NCBI GenBank assembly: GCA_902768995.1 | Contig: CACXNN010000072.1 | Coordinates: 1-6,662, forward strand | From: an uncultured Eubacteriales bacterium | Lineage (GTDB): Bacteria; Bacillota; Clostridia; Christensenellales; CAG-138 | Direction of reading: 5' to 3' | DNA length: 6,662 nucleotides | Shown here: in pieces, positions 1-6,508 of the stretch | Layout: every line of letters begins with the position of its first letter | How positions within the stretch are numbered: the stretch's first letter is position 1 | Notes under the pieces: model-generated | The model's database searches: none | The model's input: only the letters and a program-made list of their open reading frames with translations | What the model was told of the DNA's origin: nothing | Translations under genes and position numbers: made by a program

Positions 1-1
1 G

Positions 2-1003
2 GCTGCCGACGAGAGCCGGGACTTGATCCAGGAAGCCCTGCGCGGCGCGGACATGGTGTTCATCACCGCCGGTATGGGCGGCGGCACCGGCACGGGCGCG
101 GCGCCCATCGTGGCCCAGTGCGCCAAGGAAATGGGCATCCTCACCGTGGGCGTGGTCACCAAGCCCTTCACCTTCGAGGGCCGGGTCCGCATGCGCAACG
201 CGGAAGCGGGCATCGAGAATTTGAAGCCCGCCGTGGACACCCTCATCACCATCCCCAACGACAAGCTGATCGCGCTGGTGGGCAAGGCCTCCCTGCCCGA
301 CGCCCTCCGGGTAGCCGACGACGTGCTTCGTCAGGGCATCCAGGGCATCTCCGATCTCATCGCCGTGCCCTCCATGATCAACCTGGACTTCGCCGACGTG
401 AAGACCATCATGAAGGAAAAGGGCATGGCCCACATGGGCATCGGCACCGCCTGCGGCGAGAAGCGGGCCAGCGAAGCGGCCAAGCAGGCCGTGGAGAGCC
501 CCCTGCTGGAGACCAGCCTGCTGGAGACCAGCATCGACGGCGCCAAGGGCATCCTCATCAACATCACCGGCGGTCCCGATCTGAGCCTGCTGGAGGTCAA
601 CGAGGCCGCGGAGCTCATCCAGCAGTCCGCCGATCCCGACGCCAACATCATCTTCGGCGCGGACATCGACGAGAGCATGGGCGACGCCCTTCGGATCACC
701 GTCATCGCCACGGGCTTCGACAAGGCCGAGGTGGGCAAGCAGAGCGCCCAGCAGCCCCTGGTGTTCGGCAGCCGTCCCGCTCCCGCGCCCCGGGCTTACA
801 GCGCGCCCCAGTCCGTGCCCGCTTCCGCGGAGAACGCCTTCTCCGCCCGGCCCTACGCCCAGCTGAAGGAGGAGGACGCCCCCACCGCCGAGCCGGAGGC
901 CCCCCAGAAGAAGGAGAGCACCTTCACCGAGCAGGACATCCGCCGGGAGTACACCAACCGTCCCGCCAACAAGCTGGACATCCCCGCCTTCCTGCGCAAG
1001 TAA
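2..1003 (+). CDS. ftsZ: Cell-division protein FtsZ, C-terminal part (5' end outside window)
   Basis: FtsZ is the tubulin-like GTPase that polymerises into the cytoplasmic division ring. The frame is open to the left edge, so about 80 N-terminal residues are missing and 333 remain. The tubulin signature [10 protein letters not shown] lies near residues 25-34 of the visible part. The T7-loop motif [11 protein letters not shown] follows, with the catalytic aspartate that completes the GTPase site of the neighbouring subunit. Then come the C-terminal domain (ILINITGG), a variable Pro/Ala/Glu-rich linker, and the conserved tail DIPAFLRK that in this family binds membrane anchors such as FtsA and SepF. 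The odd point is a repeated LLETS just before the IDGAKG strand, where family members as I recall them have one copy. No partner division gene is visible and the gene ends in its own terminator. Identity is certain. Confidence 0.98.
   Translation, partial: AADESRDLIQEALRGADMVFITAGMGGGTGTGAAPIVAQCAKEMGILTVGVVTKPFTFEGRVRMRNAEAGIENLKPAVDTLITIPNDKLIALVGKASLPDALRVADDVLRQGIQGISDLIAVPSMINLDFADVKTIMKEKGMAHMGIGTACGEKRASEAAKQAVESPLLETSLLETSIDGAKGILINITGGPDLSLLEVNEAAELIQQSADPDANIIFGADIDESMGDALRITVIATGFDKAEVGKQSAQQPLVFGSRPAPAPRAYSAPQSVPASAENAFSARPYAQLKEEDAPTAEPEAPQKKESTFTEQDIRREYTNRPANKLDIPAFLRK
502..531 (+). repeat. Perfect 15-bp tandem duplication inside ftsZ
   Basis: The 15-base unit cctgctggagaccag occurs twice back to back (502-516 and 517-531) with no mismatch. 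It keeps the frame and makes the protein read [16 protein letters not shown]. The extra five residues fall between the helix after the T7 loop and the next beta strand of the C-terminal domain. Perfect identity suggests a recent slippage event or an assembly error. From the sequence alone the two cannot be told apart. Confidence 0.95.
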
Positions 1004-1019
1004 AGCGAGCTGAACGCGA

Positions 1020-1052
1020 AAGCACCGGACGAAGATCGTCCGGTGCTTTTTT
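1020..1052 (+). terminator. Rho-independent terminator of ftsZ
   Basis: A perfect 13-bp stem (1020-1032 with 1036-1048) closes on a three-base loop and is followed by a T run through 1052. It begins 17 bases after the ftsZ stop codon, so ftsZ is probably the last gene of its transcript. Confidence 0.95.
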
Positions 1053-1129
1053 GCCGCCTTGACAGGGATTTTGCCCCATAGTATAGTTACAATAGAATGA
1101 TGTCCCTGTCCGAAGGCAGGCGGCAAAAA
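1048..1129. repeat. Interrupted inverted repeat enclosing the next promoter
   Basis: Two arm segments pair in order. Positions 1048-1059 (tttttgccgcct) are the exact reverse complement of 1118-1129, and 1061-1068 (gacaggga) of 1103-1110. One base on the left and seven on the right are unpaired between them. The central loop (1069-1102) contains the -10 box. The left arm overlaps the terminator T tract and the -35 box, and the right arm ends inside the ribosome binding site. That is 20 matching pairs over 82 bases, too ordered to be casual. Its role is unknown. Confidence 0.75.
1059..1087 (+). promoter_or_regulatory. Sigma-A-type promoter for the secreted-protein gene
   Basis: The -35 box TTGACA (1059-1064) matches consensus fully. 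The -10 box TATAGT (1082-1087) matches five of six, and the spacer is 17 bp. Transcription would start near 1094, giving a leader of about 47 bases ending in the ribosome binding site. It lies just after the ftsZ terminator, so the gene is an independent unit. Confidence 0.85.
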
Positions 1130-1140
1130 GGAGGAGCCCC

Positions 1141-2286
1141 ATGAAACGTATCCTGACATTGACCCTGGCCCTGCTGATGATAATGGCGCTGTTCGGCGTG
1201 AGCGGCGCGACCAGGTACGCCTATGCGGAGGGCGAGACCCCCGCCCCCACCGCCGAACCCGAAGCCGCCGCGGAAGCGGAGGAGCCGGTCAACCCCTACC
1301 TGGGCCTGTGGGAGATCACCGGCCGGAAGGAAGGGGAAGTCTATGCGCCCTATGGAGACGGGGAGGAGAAGATCTACATGGACTTCCTGCCCAACGGCGC
1401 CATCTATGCCATCCTGTACGATGGGGAGGACGCCGACGAGGATTATGCCGCCTATTTGGTGTCCGATGAGAACGCCCTGACCCTGTTCGAGGGGGGCGAG
1501 CCCATCCCCGGCGTGTACGACCCGGAGACGGGCGTCATCACCGTCACGGCCGAAGCCGTCAACGGTCCGTACATCACCTACCTCCAGCGGGTCACGGCGG
1601 ACCCCCTGCCCGACGTCTGGTCCATGATGGACGGCGCCAAGGAGCAGCAGGTATTTTACGGCTATCAGATGCGGAACGAAAGCCAGGTCATGGATCTGGT
1701 GGAGTTCCTGGCCCTTGTGGACGAGGACCCCGGCGACTACTATTGCCTGACCATGCAGCCTGACGGCACCGGCCACGTGCAGTTCGGCAGCGAGGAGCTA
1801 AGCGGCGACATCCTCTGGAACGAGACCCAGATCATCGCCGTGGGCAACGAGGATGATCCCGCCCCCTACACCCGGGAGAAGGGCCACATCCTCATGGACA
1901 TGGACGGCACCATCATGGACTTTGCCCCCGCCGGCGAGATCGAAGCTTTGATGGCGGTCAAGACATGGGAGCTGAAGAACCTCCCCGCCCAGATCCCGGA
2001 GGACATGGAGGGCACCTGGGAGCTGGCCAAATGCAAGGCCTACGGCATCGAGATCACCCCTGAGCAGATGGAAACCAGCATGACCTTCGTCCTGAACCTC
2101 AACGGCACGGCGGTCCTGTACACCAACGACATGGCCCCCGCCGGGTATCGGCTGTCCCAGAAGGAGGAGGGCATCTGGATCCTCTCCTCCGGCGGCGTAG
2201 AGCTCTTTGAGCTGAAGTACGACGGCACGGCCCTGACGCTGGGCTACATGGGCGTGGATATGATCTTCGAAAAGGCCGAAGGCTGA
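1141..2286 (+). CDS. Secreted acidic protein with lipocalin-like repeat units, function unknown
   Basis: The product has 381 residues. The start is fixed by AAGGAGG at 1128-1134, six bases before ATG. A signal peptide is clear: MKR, a hydrophobic core to about residue 20, and a likely signal-peptidase I site after AYA at 27-29. There is no lipobox cysteine, so it is probably released or wall-associated. A Pro/Ala/Glu linker (31-50) follows. Three divergent beta-rich units can be seen, near 53-150, 165-265 and 288-378. The first and third open with GLWE or GTWE, contain a central strand followed by N-G (LPNG, LNLNGT), and the last ends in MIFEKAEG. This pattern resembles lipocalin-like or DUF domains common in secreted clostridial proteins, a similarity of style and not a match I can prove. 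Only two cysteines (202, 298) are present. No function is assigned. Confidence 0.85.
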   Translation: MKRILTLTLALLMIMALFGVSGATRYAYAEGETPAPTAEPEAAAEAEEPVNPYLGLWEITGRKEGEVYAPYGDGEEKIYMDFLPNGAIYAILYDGEDADEDYAAYLVSDENALTLFEGGEPIPGVYDPETGVITVTAEAVNGPYITYLQRVTADPLPDVWSMMDGAKEQQVFYGYQMRNESQVMDLVEFLALVDEDPGDYYCLTMQPDGTGHVQFGSEELSGDILWNETQIIAVGNEDDPAPYTREKGHILMDMDGTIMDFAPAGEIEALMAVKTWELKNLPAQIPEDMEGTWELAKCKAYGIEITPEQMETSMTFVLNLNGTAVLYTNDMAPAGYRLSQKEEGIWILSSGGVELFELKYDGTALTLGYMGVDMIFEKAEG

Positions 2287-2302
2287 TCCTGAAGGAACGC
2301 AA

Positions 2303-2331
2303 AAGGAAGCCGCCCCAGGGGTGGCTTCCTT
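2303..2331. terminator. Bidirectional terminator between convergent transcripts
   Basis: A 14-base arm (2303-2316) pairs with 2318-2331 through one G-U pair. The innermost pairs must open to form the loop. On the plus strand an AT-rich tail (attaatttgttt) follows; on the minus strand the stem is followed by a short T run. It sits between the stop codons of the secreted-protein gene and the minus-strand operon, so it probably ends both. Neither T tract is long, so termination may be incomplete. Confidence 0.85.
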
Positions 2332-2341
2332 ATTAATTTGT

Positions 2342-3298
2342 TTATAACAGTCCTTCCGCCAGCAGGTGCTCCAAGACCATGGCCTCCCGGAGGAGCATGG
2401 TGTGGTACTTGCGTTTATAGACGCTGGTCAGGGCCTTGTTCTGCCGGATGGCCTCTCGAGGGTCCACCCAGCGAAGGGTATAGCCCTCCTCCGCCTCGTA
2501 GCCGTCCAGCTCCTGGGGCACGGCGGCCACGGCCAACGCCAGGTGGTAGAAGTTGTCCTGGATGAACAGAGGCTCCCGGTCACCCCGCTCGATCCGATGA
2601 ACGAAGCCATAGGGCCGGACGCTCTTGGGGTCCAGGACCAGCCCCGCCTCCTCCCGGGCCTCCCGCAGGAGGGCCGCCTCCCGGCTCTCCCCCGGCTCGA
2701 TGCCGCCGCCGGGAAACTTGTAGTGGCGGAACTTCCGGCTGTAGACCATGGCCACCCGACCGTCCCGGATGACGATGGCCCGGGCCGAGGGCCGGGAGAA
2801 GGCCTTGCCGCCCTCCGTATAATTCTGGGCGTCCAGGGTGAACAGCAGCCGCATGCGGCTCTCCTCCAGGGTGAGGAGCCGCCGCTTCGTATCGAGGCCC
2901 CCGGCAAAGCCCGTCAAGCTCCCGTCCGCGCCGATGACCCGGTGGCAGGGGATCAGGATGGCGATGGGGTTGTTGTGGACCGCCTGGCCCACGGCCCGGG
3001 GGGAGCCGCAGCCCGCCGCCTTGGCCAGCGCGCCGTAGCTCACGGTGTCGCCGAAGGGCACCCGGACCAGCTCCCGCCACACCCTTTGCTGAAAGGCCGT
3101 GCCCGCCGGGGAAAGGGGCGGCGTGGGGCCAGGGTCCCGGCCCAGAAAGTATTCGTCCAGCCAGGCGAAGGCCGCCCGGAACAGGGGCAGGTCCGTGATC
3201 TGCTTCGGCGAGGGACCGAAGCGAAGCTCCGTCAGGGAGGTCCCGTCGGAAGCGAGGGCCAGAGGCCCCACGGGGCTGTCGTACTGGGTATAGAACAT
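2342..3298 (-). CDS. ogt: O6-alkylguanine-DNA alkyltransferase fused to a Nudix hydrolase
   Basis: A single 318-residue frame joins two enzymes. Residues 1-147 are an Ogt/MGMT-type repair protein, which moves an alkyl group from O6-alkylguanine in DNA to its own cysteine. It shows the recognition-helix region SYGALAKAAG, the asparagine hinge at N110 and the active site IPCHRV with acceptor C118, ending in the family-typical TGFAGGLDTKRRLLTLE. Residues 149-318 are a Nudix hydrolase with a complete box: G198, E204, then REAREEAGL at 212-220, preceded by YKFPGGG. Nudix enzymes cleave nucleoside-diphosphate-linked substrates; the substrate here is unknown. AAGGAGGT (3304-3311), five bases before ATG, fixes the start and overlaps the comEC stop codon, so the two are co-transcribed. 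No stop codon separates the halves. A lost stop joining two once-separate genes is an alternative origin. Confidence 0.93.
   Translation of the reverse strand: MFYTQYDSPVGPLALASDGTSLTELRFGPSPKQITDLPLFRAAFAWLDEYFLGRDPGPTPPLSPAGTAFQQRVWRELVRVPFGDTVSYGALAKAAGCGSPRAVGQAVHNNPIAILIPCHRVIGADGSLTGFAGGLDTKRRLLTLEESRMRLLFTLDAQNYTEGGKAFSRPSARAIVIRDGRVAMVYSRKFRHYKFPGGGIEPGESREAALLREAREEAGLVLDPKSVRPYGFVHRIERGDREPLFIQDNFYHLALAVAAVPQELDGYEAEEGYTLRWVDPREAIRQNKALTSVYKRKYHTMLLREAMVLEHLLAEGLL
2852..2867 (-). promoter_or_regulatory. Internal ribosome binding site and start codon for a free Nudix protein
   Basis: Within the alkyltransferase 3' end, the minus strand reads GGAGGAG (2867-2861), six bases, then ATG (2854-2852). 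This would start a 170-residue protein beginning MRLLFTLDAQNY, which resembles the natural beginning of free-standing clostridial Nudix proteins as I recall them. The motif also encodes Leu-Glu-Glu, common at the end of Ogt proteins, so it may be incidental. If used, the operon makes both a fusion and a separate Nudix enzyme. Confidence 0.55.
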
Positions 3299-3309
3299 AG
3301 GGGACCTCC

Positions 3310-4776
3310 TTACACTAAGAACCACACCAGCGCGCCCGCGGCCATGAGCCCCCAGCCCAGGAAGGCGGGCTTTGTCCGGTTGGGCAGGAAATAGTCCGAA
3401 ACGAACAGCATCCCCGCGAACCACAGGAGCAGGGCTGCGCCGTTGCAGGGCGGCAGGGTCAGGCCCGCCACAGGCACCAGCTCCGCCAGGGTGAAGAGAT
3501 AGTACAGCACGCCCTTGGGCAGCAGGGCCACGATCTGGGCCGCTGCCGGCAGCAGCGGATAGAGGAGCACCGCGATCCAGCCGGGGATCAGGAAGAGGGG
3601 CGCCGCGGGCAGCGCGAGAAGGGACAGGAACATGCCCACCCAGGACACCTCCCCGCCCGTCACGGAGAGCAGGGGCAACGTGCCCAGGAACACGCCCACG
3701 GCCCTGGCCAGAAGGCCGCCCAGCCCCTCCCGCTGGCCGTGCAGCAGGTCCGTCACGGGCCCGGTCAGGCAGCTGAGGCCCCAGATGGCCCCGAAGGACA
3801 GGCGAAAGCCCGATGCCATGAGCAGGGCCGGGTTGATGAGGAGCAGCAGCGTCCAGGCACAGCCGATCACGCTGATGGGATCGTCCTGCCGATCCAGCAA
3901 ATGGGAGAACCAGACCGCCAGCAGCATGATCGCCGCCCGCAGGGAGGAGGGCGAAAGGCCCGTCAGCAGGCAGAAGAGGAACAGCAGCAGGACGGACAGC
4001 AGGAACCGGAGCCACTTGCGCCGTCCCCGGATGAGCCGCAGGGCCGCCCCGCAGACCACGCCCACGTGGAGGCCGGACACGGTCAACAGGTGCAGCAGCC
4101 CGCTGCGGCGAAAGGCCAGGAAGGTGAGATAGTGGACGTCGTCCCGATCCCCGAACAGCATGCCCCGGGCCACGCCTCCGTTCTCCCCGAAGAGAGCGTC
4201 CGCCGACGCGCCCAGCTTCTCCCGCCAGCGGAGGGCTAGGCCGTAGAGGGGGTCCGCCCGGCCCTGCCGGACGATGATCTCCCCCGCCCCCTGGGCCGCG
4301 TACAACACGGTCTTCAGGCTCTGGACCGCGCCTCGATCGTCGGGCGTCACCCGGGCCTGCAGGGACAGGGCGTCCCCGTAGGCAAGATCGGCGTGGAAGG
4401 GCACGGTGAGGGTCAGGGCTCCCGGCACCCGCCGCCCGTCCAGGGTCACCCGGTCCAATATCACGGTGGTCTCGCCTCGCTTCTGTTCCGGCGCGTCCAT
4501 CACGGCGCCCGTCACCTCGTAGAGGCCGGGGACCACGTTCACCTGGGGCAGGGCCGCCCCGCGCAGGAGCAGCAGGCCCAGGAGCAGGGGCAGGGCGTAG
4601 ACGGTCCTCCCCCGCCGCAGCAGGACCACGCCCAGGGCCAGGGTGACCAGGCCCAGCACCAGCAGCAGCCACCCGCCCAGGCGCAGGGCCAGAAGGGCCC
4701 CGATCAGGGCCCCCGGGATGCCCCAGAGCATGGGCCGCTCGTTGAAATATCGACGTTGTCTCAGCCAGTCCTCCAT
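3310..4776 (-). CDS. comEC: Short ComEC/Rec2-family DNA-uptake channel lacking the beta-lactamase domain
   Basis: ComEC is the inner-membrane channel that imports single-stranded DNA during natural transformation. The product has 488 residues. Hydrophobic segments near 18-75 are followed by an OB-like soluble region (about 86-170). The competence domain carries the family signature GLLHLLTVSGLHV at 226-238, the conserved SPSSLRAAIM (275-284) and FRLSFGA (324-330), and many membrane helices to the C-terminus. Well-known ComEC proteins are about 750 residues because of a C-terminal metallo-beta-lactamase domain. Here the frame stops after a final membrane segment and the alkyltransferase starts 11 bases later, so that domain is absent and no remnant is visible. 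The frame stays open upstream but only as antisense to the sirtuin gene. MEDWLRQRR is chosen as start because a -10 box sits 8 bases ahead. There is no Shine-Dalgarno; M16 is an alternative start. Confidence 0.9.
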   Translation of the reverse strand: MEDWLRQRRYFNERPMLWGIPGALIGALLALRLGGWLLLVLGLVTLALGVVLLRRGRTVYALPLLLGLLLLRGAALPQVNVVPGLYEVTGAVMDAPEQKRGETTVILDRVTLDGRRVPGALTLTVPFHADLAYGDALSLQARVTPDDRGAVQSLKTVLYAAQGAGEIIVRQGRADPLYGLALRWREKLGASADALFGENGGVARGMLFGDRDDVHYLTFLAFRRSGLLHLLTVSGLHVGVVCGAALRLIRGRRKWLRFLLSVLLLFLFCLLTGLSPSSLRAAIMLLAVWFSHLLDRQDDPISVIGCAWTLLLLINPALLMASGFRLSFGAIWGLSCLTGPVTDLLHGQREGLGGLLARAVGVFLGTLPLLSVTGGEVSWVGMFLSLLALPAAPLFLIPGWIAVLLYPLLPAAAQIVALLPKGVLYYLFTLAELVPVAGLTLPPCNGAALLLWFAGMLFVSDYFLPNRTKPAFLGWGLMAAGALVWFLV

Positions 4777-4784
4777 ATGGAACG

Positions 4785-4813
4785 AGTATACCGCATATCC
4801 GCCTTTCGGTAAA
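4785..4813 (-). promoter_or_regulatory. Promoter of the comEC operon
   Basis: On the minus strand a -35-like TTTACC (4813-4808) is followed after 17 bp by TATACT (4790-4785). The comEC ATG begins after only 8 more bases, so the transcript would have about 0-3 leader bases and no ribosome binding site. The -35 is weak (four of six), the -10 good. Confidence 0.65.
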
Positions 4814-4819
4814 GAGCCG

Positions 4820-4848
4820 TTGACCCATCCGTACGAATATGGTATACT
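4820..4848 (+). promoter_or_regulatory. Extended -10 promoter of the sirtuin-mrp operon, leaderless
   Basis: TTGACC (4820-4825), a 17-bp spacer and TATACT (4843-4848) each match five of six consensus bases, and TGG just before the -10 gives an extended -10 element. Only six bases separate the -10 from the sirtuin ATG, so the predicted first transcribed base is the A of ATG. The -35 box lies 6 bp from that of the divergent comEC promoter. Confidence 0.8.
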
Positions 4849-4854
4849 GCCCCT

Positions 4855-5577
4855 ATGAACGAGAAATTGAGACAAGTCATCGAAAACAGCCGCCGCATCG
4901 CCTTTTTGGGCGGGGCGGGCCTGTCCACGGAAAGCGGCATCCCCGACTTTCGCAGCGCGGACGGCATCTACAAGGCCCAGACCGCCTACGGTCACTCCCC
5001 GGAGGTGCTGTTGAGCCACGACTTCTTCTGGCGGCACACGGAGGTCTTCTACGACTACTATCGCAAGTTCCTCCTGTACCCGGACGCTAAGCCCAACAAG
5101 GCCCACAGGGCCCTGGCGAAGCTGGAGCAGGACGGCAAGCTCACCGCCGTCATCACCCAGAACATCGACGGGCTCCATCAGGCCGCGGGAAGCCGGAACG
5201 TGTTGGAGCTCCACGGCAGCGTCCACAGGAACTACTGCACCAAGTGCCGGAAGTTCTACCCCATGGAGTACATCCTGGAGAGCGAAGGCGTGCCCACCTG
5301 CAGCTGCGGCGGCGTCATCAAGCCCGACGTGGTCCTCTACGGGGAGGGGCTGGATACCAAAACGTTGGTCTCCGCCGTGACCCACATCCAACGGGCGGAC
5401 ACCCTGATCGTGGGCGGCACGTCCCTGGTGGTGTACCCGGCCGCCGGGCTCATCGACTACTTCTCCGGCAAGGAGCTGGTGCTCATCAATTTGAGCCGCA
5501 CGGATCGGGATTCCGACGCCACCCTCTGCGTCCACGAGAAGATCGGCGAAGCATTGTCCTTCCTTTTGGAAGAATGA
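4855..5577 (+). CDS. cobB: NAD-dependent protein deacylase, sirtuin family
   Basis: Sirtuins remove acetyl or related groups from lysines using NAD+, releasing nicotinamide and O-acyl-ADP-ribose, in the cytoplasm. The 240-residue length is normal. The NAD-binding motif GAGLSTESGIPDFRS is at 20-34, TQNIDGLH at 101-108 and the catalytic histidine at H120 in LELHGS. A zinc ribbon has C128, C131, C149 and C151 (CTKC and CSC), the short CxC second pair seen in many bacterial members. The later GGTSLVVYPA motif completes the NAD site. The ATG at 4855 has no Shine-Dalgarno and lies at the predicted transcription start. No other upstream in-frame start fits, so leaderless translation is likely. The gene ends in two consecutive stops (TGA TAG), the first overlapping a possible upstream ATG of mrp. 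Acyl specificity and targets cannot be read from the sequence. Confidence 0.95.
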   Translation: MNEKLRQVIENSRRIAFLGGAGLSTESGIPDFRSADGIYKAQTAYGHSPEVLLSHDFFWRHTEVFYDYYRKFLLYPDAKPNKAHRALAKLEQDGKLTAVITQNIDGLHQAAGSRNVLELHGSVHRNYCTKCRKFYPMEYILESEGVPTCSCGGVIKPDVVLYGEGLDTKTLVSAVTHIQRADTLIVGGTSLVVYPAAGLIDYFSGKELVLINLSRTDRDSDATLCVHEKIGEALSFLLEE

Positions 5578-5612
5578 TAGAACGCAACAAGGAAAACGAA
5601 AGGGAACTGATA

Positions 5613-6443
5613 ATGGAAGAATGCAATCATGATTGCTCCAACTGCTCCGCGAACTGCGACAGCCGGGACCCCAAGAGCTTTATCGAGCAGCCCCACCCCC
5701 TGTCCAAGGTGAAGAAGGTGGTGGCCGTGCTCAGCGGCAAGGGCGGCGTGGGCAAGTCCCTGGTGACCTCCCTGCTGGCGGTGAACACCCAGCGGGCGGG
5801 CTACCGGGCCGCCATCCTGGACGCGGACGTAACCGGCCCCTCCATCCCCCAGGCCTTCGGCATCCATGAGAAGGCCACGGGCACCGAGGACGCCCTGTTC
5901 GCCTCCCAATCCAAGACCGGCATCCAGATGATGAGCATCAACCTGCTCCTGCCCGACGAGACCTCCCCCGTGGTGTGGCGGGGCCCCGTCATCGCGGGCG
6001 CGGTGAAGCAGTTCTGGACCGACGTGGTCTGGAAGGACGTGGACGTGCTGTACGTGGACATGCCCCCGGGCACCGGCGACGTGCCCCTGACCGTCATGCA
6101 GTCCCTCCCCGTAGACGGCATCGTGGTGGTCACCTCCCCCCAGGAGCTGGTGGGCATGATCGTGGAGAAGGCCGTGAAGATGGCGGGGCTTTTGAACATC
6201 CCCATCGTGGGCATCGTGGAGAACCTCAGCTACTTCGAGTGCCCGGACTGTGGCAAGAAGCACTTCCTGTTCGGGGAGAGCCATCTCGAGGAGATCGCCG
6301 AGAAGAACGGCATCCCCGAGACCGCCCGCATCCCCATCTATCCGAAGCTCTCCGCCGCCGTGGATGCGGGGCTCATCGAGCTCTATGAGGGGCCCTGGCT
6401 CGATCAGCTGACGGCCTCGCTCCTCAAAGACGTAGAGGATTGA
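5613..6443 (+). CDS. mrp: Mrp/NBP35-family iron-sulfur cluster carrier ATPase
   Basis: Mrp (ApbC) proteins are cytoplasmic P-loop ATPases that hold an Fe-S cluster at a dimer interface and pass it to apo-proteins. From this start the product has 276 residues. An N-terminal cysteine cluster (C4, C8, C11, C15; CX3CX2CX3C) precedes the deviant Walker A SGKGGVGKS at 41-49, the switch motif DADVTGPSIP at 70-79 and DMPPGTGD at 149-156. The bridging cluster motif CPDC (C210, C213) is intact. Start choice: AAAGGGA at 5599-5605 lies seven bases ahead of this ATG. An in-frame ATG at 5574 overlaps the sirtuin stop and would add 13 polar residues, but has no well-spaced site. It sits 35 bases after the sirtuin gene, surely in the same transcript, which ends at the following hairpin. 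Client proteins are unknown. Confidence 0.95.
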   Translation: MEECNHDCSNCSANCDSRDPKSFIEQPHPLSKVKKVVAVLSGKGGVGKSLVTSLLAVNTQRAGYRAAILDADVTGPSIPQAFGIHEKATGTEDALFASQSKTGIQMMSINLLLPDETSPVVWRGPVIAGAVKQFWTDVVWKDVDVLYVDMPPGTGDVPLTVMQSLPVDGIVVVTSPQELVGMIVEKAVKMAGLLNIPIVGIVENLSYFECPDCGKKHFLFGESHLEEIAEKNGIPETARIPIYPKLSAAVDAGLIELYEGPWLDQLTASLLKDVED

Positions 6444-6458
6444 GAACAACTTACGCAC

Positions 6459-6489
6459 GCAGGGAGGCGACCGCCTCCCTTGCTTTTTT
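6459..6489 (+). terminator. Rho-independent terminator of the sirtuin-mrp operon
   Basis: An eight-base perfect stem (6461-6468 with 6473-6480) has a four-base loop and can extend by G-C pairs past one bulged base. Six Ts follow at 6484-6489. It begins 15 bases after the mrp stop codon. Confidence 0.93.
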
Positions 6490-6508
6490 GTGAGGAAAAG
6501 AATATACT
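6480..6508 (+). promoter_or_regulatory. Possible promoter for the right-edge gene
   Basis: TATACT at 6503-6508 is a good -10 box, identical to those of the two divergent promoters. At 17 bp upstream is TTGCTT (6480-6485), matching only three of six -35 bases and lying within the mrp terminator. A start near 6515 would leave a 22-base leader with the GAGGTG site. Tentative. Confidence 0.4.

Noticed and set aside
118..1062. Alternative plus-strand frame across ftsZ
   Set aside because: It is His/Arg/Gly-rich and overlaps an unmistakable FtsZ frame.
870..1270. The shared string PTAEPEA in the FtsZ linker and the secreted protein linker, as a possible duplication
   Set aside because: Both are low-complexity Pro/Ala/Glu linkers, and the similarity stops outside the short string, so chance and composition explain it.
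2342..4828. One minus-strand open frame of 828 codons covering comEC and the alkyltransferase region
   Set aside because: Only the part from 3298 down is real. Upstream it is a low-complexity Pro/Gly/Arg-rich shadow of comEC in another frame, kept open by high GC.
4785..4848. The inverted repeat between comEC and the sirtuin gene as a repressor operator
   Set aside because: The matching bases are mostly the two promoter -10 elements themselves, so the symmetry needs no regulator to explain it.
4777..5535. An N-terminal extension of comEC into the sirtuin gene
   Set aside because: The frame is open but antisense to conserved sirtuin sequence and encodes no membrane or ComEC-like segment. A promoter lies just ahead of the ATG at 4776.
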